64,000 bases of DNA, taken from the NCBI GenBank assembly GCA_016214855.1, contig JACRMT010000006.1, positions 32,516 through 96,515 on the forward strand. The letters are read 5' to 3'. The notes beneath the pieces are model-generated. The model worked only from the letters and a program-made list of their open reading frames with translations, was not told the DNA's origin and ran no database searches. This document shows, piece by piece, positions 45,556 to 52,289 of the stretch (position 1 is its first letter; each line of letters begins with the position of its first letter). The position numbers and the translations under genes are program-made. This DNA comes from Nitrospirota bacterium. Its GTDB lineage: Bacteria; Nitrospirota; Thermodesulfovibrionia; Thermodesulfovibrionales; UBA6898.

Positions 45556-46290
45556 AGCATTGTCGAGGCCAGAGACCTGAGTGTTGAATTTCACGGGCGG
45601 CAGGTGCTGTCAGGAGTGAATTTCAGCATCCTGCAGGGCGACTATGTCGGCCTTGTCGGCCCGAACGGGTCAGGCAAGTCAACGCTTATCAAATGCATGC
45701 TCGGCCTGATCAGAGCTTCGCAGGGAGATAGTTTCCTTTTTGGCTCAGCACCGGCAGATATGAAGAAGAGGGAGAGGGTTGGGTATCTGCCCCAGAGAAT
45801 GGAGTTTTTCAATCCCCGTTTCCCGACAACCGTGATTGAGGTAATCTCCCAGGGCATGATAGCGAACAAAAGAGCCGGTAAAAATTCCGGCAGCGAAGAA
45901 ATAGAGAAGGCGATCGAACTCTTTGATCTGAAAGGGCTCAGAAACCGGCTGATAGGAGAGCTTTCCGGCGGTCAGCAGCAGAGGGTATTTATCGCCAGGG
46001 CATTGGTGAACGCACCGGATCTTCTTATCCTTGATGAGCCGACAAGCGCGCTTGACCCTGAGGTGCGGGAAAGTTTTTTTGAACTCCTCCATGAGTTGAA
46101 CGAGAAGAAGAATGTCACGGTCATTCTTGTTACCCACGATATCGGCGGCGTCGGTCAGTATGCGTCAAAGCTGATGTATCTCGACAAGAAGGTTATTTTC
46201 TTCGGCGGATTTGATGAGTTCTGCCTTTCCGAGAATATGGCGAAATTCTTCGGCTCTGCATCGCAGCATATTATCTGTCATAAACATTGA
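45541..46290 (+). CDS. znuC: zinc ABC transporter ATP-binding protein
   Basis: 249 residues: Walker A GPNGSGKST, Q-loop GYLPQRMEF, signature LSGGQQQRV, Walker B LLILDEPTSALDP, H-loop THDIGG. The ATG lies in the tail of a repeat element, so the first five or six residues (MHLLAS) derive from it; the conserved fold begins at IVEARDLSVEF. No good ribosome site precedes it. Confidence 0.93.
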   Translation: MHLLASIVEARDLSVEFHGRQVLSGVNFSILQGDYVGLVGPNGSGKSTLIKCMLGLIRASQGDSFLFGSAPADMKKRERVGYLPQRMEFFNPRFPTTVIEVISQGMIANKRAGKNSGSEEIEKAIELFDLKGLRNRLIGELSGGQQQRVFIARALVNAPDLLILDEPTSALDPEVRESFFELLHELNEKKNVTVILVTHDIGGVGQYASKLMYLDKKVIFFGGFDEFCLSENMAKFFGSASQHIICHKH

Positions 46291-46306
46291 CGGAAAGGAA
46301 CGGAGA

Positions 46307-47131
46307 TTGAATATCAGCGAATTTTTAGACTATGGGTTTATCCAGCGGGCGCTTATTGCCGGTTCGCTCATATCCGTGCTCTGCGCAGTGCTTGGCGTGA
46401 TCCTGGTGCTGCGAAGACTCTCGATGATCGGCGACGGCCTTTCCCATGTCACCTTCGGCGGTGTTGCCCTTGCCATGGCGCTGAACTTCTATCCCCTTGC
46501 AGTCTCCCTGCCGATCGTTGTGGTGAGCTCATTCGGCATACTCAAGATGATGGAAAAGGCGCGGGTATTCGGTGATGCTGCCATTGCGGTCGTCTCCTCG
46601 ATCGGTATTGCGATCGGCATACTGCTTGCCAGCATTGCCGGGGGCTTTAACGTGGACCTGTTCAGTTATCTGTTCGGCAATATCCTCTCGATCAGCACGC
46701 TTGAGGTTGGTGCGGCAGTGGTCATATCCGTCACGGTGCTCGCAGCTATCTATTTCTTCTTTGACGAGATCTTTTCTATTACGTTCGATGAGGATTTTGC
46801 GCGTGCATCAGGCATACCGGTTGACCGTATCAATGCCGTGCTGATGGTACTCACCGCAGTTACGGTTGTCCTTACGATGAAGGTTGTCGGCATTATGCTC
46901 ACCTCTGCGCTTCTTGTCCTGCCTGCAGTCACGGCCTTTCAGAATGCACGGGGATTCAGGAATGCCATTATCATGGCATCGATCGCATCGCTTTTTTCCC
47001 TTCTGTCCGGGGTCTGCATTTCTTTTGCCCTGAACCTGCCTGCTGGCGCCACGATCGTGATGGTCAATGTCTTTCTCTTTTGCGGCGCGTTTTTCTTCAG
47101 GCATTTCTTTGGCAGTCCTGCGACAGAATAA
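46307..47131 (+). CDS. znuB: zinc ABC transporter permease
   Basis: About 274 residues from TTG 46307, preceded by ACGGAG; the open frame continues upstream over the end of znuC, but the extra residues do not resemble the family. ABC-3 permease with about eight membrane segments: FLDYGFIQRALIAGSLISVLCAVLG, RRLSMIGDGLSHVTFGGVALA and the SALLVLPAVTAFQNARGFR stretch (read in parts). Completes the ZnuABC importer. Confidence 0.92.
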   Translation: MNISEFLDYGFIQRALIAGSLISVLCAVLGVILVLRRLSMIGDGLSHVTFGGVALAMALNFYPLAVSLPIVVVSSFGILKMMEKARVFGDAAIAVVSSIGIAIGILLASIAGGFNVDLFSYLFGNILSISTLEVGAAVVISVTVLAAIYFFFDEIFSITFDEDFARASGIPVDRINAVLMVLTAVTVVLTMKVVGIMLTSALLVLPAVTAFQNARGFRNAIIMASIASLFSLLSGVCISFALNLPAGATIVMVNVFLFCGAFFFRHFFGSPATE

Positions 47132-47186
47132 TTTGGCTGCGCCAGTTACGAAGGAGTTTATCGGTATGAGGACATTCAACTACAAC

Positions 47187-47260
47187 AATCCCTCCTATCC
47201 TCCCTTTGTTAAAGGGAGAAATAAATCCCCTCTTTGGCAAAGAGGGGCGAGGGGAGATTT
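47187..47260 (+). repeat. palindromic element, copy 4
   Basis: AATCCCTCCTATCCTCCCTTTGTTAAAGGGAG, then CCCCTCTTTG/CAAAGAGGGG and GAGGGGAGATTT. It closes the zinc operon and may terminate it. Confidence 0.72.
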
Positions 47261-47300
47261 ATTCGATCTGATTTCTATTTCGAAACTGTCATTTAGCCAA

Positions 47301-47328
47301 TTGGCGCTCCATAACATGAAAGCATACT
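47301..47328 (+). promoter_or_regulatory. promoter of the MFS gene, probable leaderless start
   Basis: TTGGCG (47301-47306), 16-bp spacer, CATACT (47323-47328), then five bases and the ATG at 47334. No Shine-Dalgarno sequence. Confidence 0.4.
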
Positions 47329-47333
47329 AACCC

Positions 47334-48545
47334 ATGGAAGATTCAGGCAGATTTTCAGCCTTCTCGTTCAGGGACTTCAGGCTCTTCTGGTTCGGACAGA
47401 TCATATCCCTGTCCGGGAGCTGGATGCAGACTGTTGCGCAGGGCTGGCTCGTGTACAGCCTCACAAAGTCACCCCTTCACCTCGGCATGGTTGCAGCAGC
47501 CAATGCCTTGCCGATACTGCTCTTTACGCTCTTCGGCGGTCTGATCGCAGACCGGTATCCTAAGCGCAATCTCCTCTTATTCACCCAGGCGCTTTCGATC
47601 ATACCAGCAGTCCTTCTCGGCTTTCTGACCAGCAGAGGCACCGTGACGGTCTGGCATGTTGCCGGATTGGCTGCCTTTCTGGGTACGATCAATGCCCTGG
47701 ATATTCCGGTGCGCCAGTCTTTTCTTGCAGAGATGGTCGGCAAGGGACATATTGCAAATGCCATTGCCCTGAATTCGGCAGCCTTTAACGGAGCGCGCAT
47801 AACCGGCCCTGTGATCGCCGGTGTTGCCATAGCCTATTTAGGCATTCCGGCGTGCTTCTATCTGAATGCGCTCAGCTTTGTAGCGGTGATCGTTGCTCTG
47901 TACCGCATCGAGACAAGAGGAGAGATAAGAGGAAGGTCTGAGGGCATGCTCAGGGACTTTTATAAAGGGCTCGTCTTTGTCAGGGCAAACAGGGAGATGA
48001 AGCATGTTTTTCTGCTGATCGCTGTGTTCAGCGTCATAGGACTGCCGTACATCAGCCTTCTTCCGATCTTTGCAGCCGAGGTATTCCATGCGGGGCCAAA
48101 GGGGCTCGGATTTTTGGTCGGCGCATCAGGTATCGGCGCTCTGACCGCAGCACTTCTTATTGCTGCGCGCAGAGACATAAAAGATAAAGCACGCTTTATG
48201 TCTCTTGCCGCGCTTACGTTTGCGGCAGCGCTCTTTCTCTTTTCCCTGTCGAGCATACTCTGGCTCTCGCTGCTGGTCATTATGGCGGCAGGCTGGGGAA
48301 TGGTGAGCTATCTTGCTGTTGCGAACAGTTTTATCCAGATCACGGTTCCGGATGAGCTCAGGGGAAGGGTCATGTCTCTCTATTCCCTGGTCTTTCTTGG
48401 TACGGTCCCGATCGGCAATGCGATCATGGGCATGATCGCAGACCGCACAGGAACGCCGCGTGCGGTGACGATAGCCGGCGTTGTCTGTCTGATCGCTGCT
48501 GCAGTATTTGCGAAGAGACACCTGATGCGGCGTAATCGGATATAA
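47334..48545 (+). CDS. MFS transporter (EntS/MFS_3-like)
   Basis: 403 residues with about 12 hydrophobic segments. The FSFRDFRLFWFGQIISLSGSWMQTVAQGWLVYSL opening (read in parts), LIADRYPKRNLLLFTQ and NGARITGPVIAGVAIAYLG are typical of the MFS_3 group, which includes the enterobactin exporter EntS and macrolide/tetracycline exporters. Substrate unknown. Located after the zinc operon, but a repeat element and its own promoter-like sequence argue for separate transcription. Confidence 0.88.
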   Translation: MEDSGRFSAFSFRDFRLFWFGQIISLSGSWMQTVAQGWLVYSLTKSPLHLGMVAAANALPILLFTLFGGLIADRYPKRNLLLFTQALSIIPAVLLGFLTSRGTVTVWHVAGLAAFLGTINALDIPVRQSFLAEMVGKGHIANAIALNSAAFNGARITGPVIAGVAIAYLGIPACFYLNALSFVAVIVALYRIETRGEIRGRSEGMLRDFYKGLVFVRANREMKHVFLLIAVFSVIGLPYISLLPIFAAEVFHAGPKGLGFLVGASGIGALTAALLIAARRDIKDKARFMSLAALTFAAALFLFSLSSILWLSLLVIMAAGWGMVSYLAVANSFIQITVPDELRGRVMSLYSLVFLGTVPIGNAIMGMIADRTGTPRAVTIAGVVCLIAAAVFAKRHLMRRNRI

Positions 48546-48546
48546 T
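48541..48546 (+). promoter_or_regulatory. -10 box before tsaB, probable leaderless start
   Basis: Consensus TATAAT overlapping the MFS stop codon, ending 7 nt before the tsaB GTG. The bases between (ACCCTCC) are the opposite of a Shine-Dalgarno sequence. The -35 is weak. Confidence 0.4.
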
Positions 48547-48553
48547 ACCCTCC

Positions 48554-49240
48554 GTGAAGATCCTTGCTATTGAGACCTCGACCATGCTCGGCGGCGTTGC
48601 CATTGCTGACGAAAAGGGGCTGATTGCCGAGACGAGGCTGAATGTGAAGTCCACGCATTCTGAACGGTTGATGGCGACCATTGACGAGCAGCTGAGGCAT
48701 TCTGCAATGGCGCTTGGCGATATTGATGTTTTTGCTGTTGCCTCAGGTCCTGGCTCATTCACCGGACTGCGGATCGGGCTCGGCACAGCCAAGGGACTCT
48801 GCTATGCAACCGGCAAACCGCTGGTCATGGTTCCGACGCTCGAGGCCTTTGCGCGGAGCTTTCCCTTCTCGAAATATCCTGTCTGTGTCATGCTCGATGC
48901 GCGCAGGGGCGAAGTATATGCTGCGGTCTTCCAGTGGGACAGAGGTTTCGTGAAGCTTCTTGATGAGGTCTCTGCTGCTCCGGAGGACCTGTTCCGGGAT
49001 GTGGAGAGCCCTGTTATTCTTGCGGGCGAGGGAGCAGTGGTGTACCGTGAAAGGCTCTGTGCAGTGCTCGGAGAACGTGCAGTCTTCGCACCTCTCGAAA
49101 AGATGGTGCCGTCCCCGGCAGATGTTGCCATGCTCGGCCTTGAAAAGGCGCTTCAGGGAGAATTCACTGATGCCTCGTCTGCGGAGCCGTTTTATATCAG
49201 GAAGTCAGAGGCGGAGGTGAAGTGGTCTCAAAAGCGGTAA
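48554..49240 (+). CDS. tsaB: tRNA threonylcarbamoyladenosine biosynthesis protein TsaB
   Basis: 228 residues from a GTG. ASKHA-fold opening KILAIETSTMLGGVAIAD, HSERLMATIDEQL and the AVASGPGSFTGLRIGLGTAKGL block (read in parts) are diagnostic. TsaB supports TsaD in forming t6A37 in ANN-decoding tRNAs. Overlaps rimI by 19 bp, a pairing (tsaB-rimI) common in bacteria. Confidence 0.94.
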   Translation: MKILAIETSTMLGGVAIADEKGLIAETRLNVKSTHSERLMATIDEQLRHSAMALGDIDVFAVASGPGSFTGLRIGLGTAKGLCYATGKPLVMVPTLEAFARSFPFSKYPVCVMLDARRGEVYAAVFQWDRGFVKLLDEVSAAPEDLFRDVESPVILAGEGAVVYRERLCAVLGERAVFAPLEKMVPSPADVAMLGLEKALQGEFTDASSAEPFYIRKSEAEVKWSQKR

Positions 49241-49695
49241 AGGAGTTCCTGATCCGGGACCTCAGGCCTGAGGATGTTCCGGAAGTTCTTGCAATAGAGA
49301 AGGCTTCTTTTACCACGCCCTGGTCAGAGATACTTTTCATGAATGAGATATTCAAGCCCGGGTCGCTGCCAAAGGCGGCTCTGCTCGGAGAGAAGATCGT
49401 CGGTTATATCTGTGCCAACTATCTGCTTGATGAGGGGCACATCCTGAATGTGACCGCTCATCCTGATCACCGGAGACAGGGCATAGCATCGCAGCTGGTT
49501 CAGCATATGACCGATCTGCTCGGGAAAGAAGGCTGCCTGATAATCTTTCTTGAGGTGAGATTATCGAACGAGGCTGCGCTCAGGATGTATGAGAAGGCGG
49601 GTTTCAGGATCCTCTCGGCAAGAAAGGCCTATTACACGCATCCGGTCGAAGATGCGGTCATCATGTCGCTTCATCTCCCCAAATGCCGTCAATAG
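49222..49695 (+). CDS. rimI: ribosomal protein S18-alanine N-acetyltransferase
   Basis: 157 residues, GNAT fold: FLIRDLRPEDVPEVLAIEKASFTTPWS, acetyl-CoA loop HRRQGIASQLVQHM and the ...EVRLSNEAALRMYEKAGF block (read in parts) are the RimI signature. Start GTG 49222 has GGAGG 4 nt before it, inside tsaB. Its 3' end runs 35 bp into the convergent amrS gene. Confidence 0.92.
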   Translation: MVSKAVKEFLIRDLRPEDVPEVLAIEKASFTTPWSEILFMNEIFKPGSLPKAALLGEKIVGYICANYLLDEGHILNVTAHPDHRRQGIASQLVQHMTDLLGKEGCLIIFLEVRLSNEAALRMYEKAGFRILSARKAYYTHPVEDAVIMSLHLPKCRQ

Positions 49696-50683
49696 GAGCT
49701 CTGCAGTCAGGACAGTTCCTGCCCTTGAGACCGTTTTCCTGAATGCTGTATCCGAAACGCCTGATCAGCAGTTTCCTGCAGGAGGGGCAGTACGTATTCT
49801 CTCCCCCCTCGCCGGGAACGTTTCCTTCATACACGTACTTCAGGCCGGCCCTGGATCCGATCTCCCTTGCTTTTCGGAGAGTGGCAACAGGCGTCCTCGG
49901 CTTATCCATCAGCTTGTACGTGGGATGAAATTGGCTTACATGCCAAGGTATGCCGGGATCAACCGACACGATGAATTCCGCTATATCGGTAAGATCTTTT
50001 TCTGAATCATTGAGGTCAGGAATGATGAGTGTCGTAACCTCGACCCATACGCCCAGTTCCTTTATGAGCCTGATGGTCTCCTGAACAGGCTGGAGCCTTG
50101 CCCCGCAGACAGTGCGGTAAAAAGCATCGCTGCCTTTCAGGTCGATGTTGTTTGCATCAAGAACGGGCGCCATGAGCCTTGTCGCCTCAGGCCCTGTGTA
50201 TCCGTTTGACACAAAGACATTTCTGAGGCCTTTTGAGCGGGCCAGCTGTGCACACGCATAGGCGAACTCAAAGAAGATCGTCGGCTCGGTGTACGTGTAG
50301 GAGATGCTCTTGCAGCCATGTTCGAGAGCTGCTTTCACGATCTCTTCCGGCGTCATATCCTTTCCGGGTATTTCGAACTTCTCTTCATGGGGATATTGGG
50401 ATATTTCATAGTTCTGGCAGTGCTTGCATCTGAAATTACAGCCGACGGTTGCTATTGAGAGGGATCTGCTGCCGGGCAGAAAGTGAAAAAGAGGCTTTTT
50501 TTCTATGGGGTCGATGTTCATTGAGATGACCTTGCCGTACACAAGACTGTAGAGCGTGCCATGCTGGTTTTCCCTGACAGCGCATAATCCCCGCTTGTCA
50601 TGGTGGATAAGACAATTATGACAGCAGAGATGACATCTTACGTCTTCCTTTTCCAGTTTTTCGTAAACCATGGCCTCTTTCAT
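49661..50683 (-). CDS. amrS: AmmeMemoRadiSam system radical SAM enzyme
   Basis: About 340 residues from ATG 50683; the frame extends 32 codons upstream, but these cross the -10 box and are unrelated. CHLCCHNCLIHHDKRGLCAVRENQ is the N-terminal Cys-rich module, followed by the SAM cluster motif TVGCNFRCKHCQNYEIS, SYTYTEPTIFFEFA and YCPSCRKLLIRR zinc ribbon. AmrS belongs to a widespread three-gene set with AmrA (AMMECR1) and AmrB (Memo); those partners are not in the window. Confidence 0.9.
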   Translation of the reverse strand: MKEAMVYEKLEKEDVRCHLCCHNCLIHHDKRGLCAVRENQHGTLYSLVYGKVISMNIDPIEKKPLFHFLPGSRSLSIATVGCNFRCKHCQNYEISQYPHEEKFEIPGKDMTPEEIVKAALEHGCKSISYTYTEPTIFFEFAYACAQLARSKGLRNVFVSNGYTGPEATRLMAPVLDANNIDLKGSDAFYRTVCGARLQPVQETIRLIKELGVWVEVTTLIIPDLNDSEKDLTDIAEFIVSVDPGIPWHVSQFHPTYKLMDKPRTPVATLRKAREIGSRAGLKYVYEGNVPGEGGENTYCPSCRKLLIRRFGYSIQENGLKGRNCPDCRAPIDGIWGDEAT

Positions 50684-50689
50684 GCTTCC

Positions 50690-50717
50690 ATTATAGCAGG
50701 CGCAGGCATGATGTAAA
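50690..50717 (-). promoter_or_regulatory. promoter of amrS, probable leaderless start
   Basis: Minus strand TTTACA (50717-50712), 16-bp spacer, TATAAT (50695-50690), then six bases and the ATG. Initiation at the usual distance falls on the start codon. Confidence 0.5.
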
Positions 50718-50857
50718 CCCGTTTTATTAAACAATATTGGTAACGTTGTGAAAGGTCCGTCTGATGTGCTGCGGGTCAAAGCTCGTCGCTGAATTGACTT
50801 GAAGATCTCTTAATTATTAGTATTAATAGATAAGATACCAGTTATTTTTAGGAGGTA

Positions 50858-51067
50858 ATGATGCCTATATATGAATATGACTGCATGACCTGCAAAGAGA
50901 TATTCTCTGTTCTGCAGAGCATAACCTGTGGAAAGAATGAGACAAAATGTCCAAAGTGCGGTTCGGACAAGGTGAAGAAGAGAATGTCTTCGTTCTGCTG
51001 TTCATCAGGTTCAGGAAGCAGCCATTCTTCTTCAATGCCTTCGGGTGGTTTCAGCGGGGGCGGTTGA
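50858..51067 (+). CDS. FmdB-family zinc ribbon protein
   Basis: 69 residues. MPIYEYDCMTCKEIF with a second CPKCGSD pair forms the CxxC-CxxC zinc ribbon of FmdB-type putative regulatory proteins, then a Ser/Gly tail. AGGAGG lies 6-7 nt before the tandem ATGs. Such small proteins are often linked to transcription of metabolic operons; the role here is unknown. Confidence 0.85.
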   Translation: MMPIYEYDCMTCKEIFSVLQSITCGKNETKCPKCGSDKVKKRMSSFCCSSGSGSSHSSSMPSGGFSGGG

Positions 51068-51133
51068 GGTGTCTCTTCCTGTTGAACCGTTGGTTCAGCC
51101 CCTTTCCTGACAGCTGTAAATTGATAAAAAGTC

Positions 51134-51162
51134 TTGACAATTTCAGCACTTAGCACTAAAAT
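51134..51162 (+). promoter_or_regulatory. sigma70 promoter of the response-regulator gene
   Basis: TTGACA (51134-51139), 17-bp spacer, TAAAAT (51157-51162). The whole promoter is nearly palindromic at its ends (TTGACAATTT ... AAAATTTGTCAA), so it may also be an operator. Confidence 0.75.
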
Positions 51163-51191
51163 TTGTCAAAATACTTTAATAGAGGTGAAGA

Positions 51192-52226
51192 ATGGCTCGC
51201 AAGCTATTACTCGCGGATGACAGCATAACCATACAGAAGGTTGTGGAACTGGTCCTCGCTGAGGAAGATTTTGAGATAAAGTCCGTGAGCAATGGCGAGG
51301 ACGCACTGAATCTCCTCGAAAGTTTCCAGCCTGACCTTGTACTTGCTGATATAGAGATGCCCAAAGTGAACGGGTATCAGCTTTGCGACAGGATAAAGAA
51401 AAATCCGGCTACTGCCCATATCCCCGTTATTCTTCTTGCCGGCGCATTTGAACCGATCGACGAAGAGCTTGCAGCCCAGATCCATGCGGACGATTCTGTC
51501 ATCAAACCTTTTGAATCACAGGAACTGATCAGCAAGATCAATTCTGTCCTGACCATGAGCTCTGCCGGTGCAGAAGAGCTCGTTGCAGCAGAAGAGACCG
51601 TGGCAGAGGCTGGAGAGGATGTGTTCGTTCTGACCGAGGAGGCTGAGGAGGCTGTCAGTGTTGCCGAAGCGGAAGAGGATCTCTGGTCAATGGAAGAGGT
51701 CCCGGAGATCCCTGAGGCTGTCAGCGCAGAGGCAGTGCCGGAGGCAGAAGAGGCGGTCGAGGCAGGGATTGAAGGGTTGGAAGAGACGTTCGAGATCGAA
51801 GAAGAGACCATGATCCCCGAAATTGAAGAGGCCCCGGCAGCAGCAGCTCCGGCTGCCGTTATTGCCGAAGCTGCAAGGCCTCAGATGGCCCGCGAGTTCG
51901 TGATGCCGGAAGTCGTTGTTCCCTCGAAGGCAGAGATGCTGGCTGTCTTTGAAAAGACCGTGAATGCGAGCGTGACCGCCTTTTTGTCATCGCTCGATAT
52001 CAAGGCTGCCATGCTGGCAGCGCTTACCCCGGCTATGAAGGAGTCAGTTGAAAAGGTCATCTGGGAGATCGCTCCGGAACTTGCCGAAAAGCTGCTGAAG
52101 GAAGTTCTCAAGGGTTCCATAGCCTCTCTTACCTCTGAAGTGGAGAAGGTTATCTGGGAAACCGTGCCTGATCTGGCAAGTACGATGATCTCGAAAGAGA
52201 TCGAAAAGATCAAGTCTGAATTCTAA
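51192..52226 (+). CDS. CheY-like receiver protein with Glu/Ala-rich linker and helical C terminus
   Basis: 344 residues. The receiver domain (1-120) has the acidic pair LADDS, the phospho-acceptor Asp in VLADIEMPKVNGYQL, and the conserved Lys in SVIKPFES. A long acidic Glu/Ala/Val linker (about 125-215) follows, then a helical domain with two repeats (ESVEKVIWEIAPELAEKLLK and SEVEKVIWETVPDLASTMIS). There is no DNA-binding or enzymatic output domain, so it probably signals by protein contact, as in motility or polarity regulators. Strong promoter upstream and terminator downstream. Confidence 0.85.
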   Translation: MARKLLLADDSITIQKVVELVLAEEDFEIKSVSNGEDALNLLESFQPDLVLADIEMPKVNGYQLCDRIKKNPATAHIPVILLAGAFEPIDEELAAQIHADDSVIKPFESQELISKINSVLTMSSAGAEELVAAEETVAEAGEDVFVLTEEAEEAVSVAEAEEDLWSMEEVPEIPEAVSAEAVPEAEEAVEAGIEGLEETFEIEEETMIPEIEEAPAAAAPAAVIAEAARPQMAREFVMPEVVVPSKAEMLAVFEKTVNASVTAFLSSLDIKAAMLAALTPAMKESVEKVIWEIAPELAEKLLKEVLKGSIASLTSEVEKVIWETVPDLASTMISKEIEKIKSEF

Positions 52227-52249
52227 GGTACAACATTTATAGGAATAGG

Positions 52250-52285
52250 GCGGGGAAGCGGCAAAACCGAATCCCCGCTTTTCTT
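52250..52285 (+). terminator. rho-independent terminator between the response regulator and valS
   Basis: 7-bp stem GCGGGGA/TCCCCGC (52250-52256 / 52272-52278) followed by TTTTCTT. It ends 4 nt before the valS ATG. Confidence 0.82.
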
Positions 52286-52289
52286 TGGT

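Noticed and set aside
50794..50822. TTGACT-17-TTAGTA as promoter of the FmdB-like gene
   Set aside because: The -10 is poor and several AT-rich alternatives exist nearby, so it cannot be placed with confidence.
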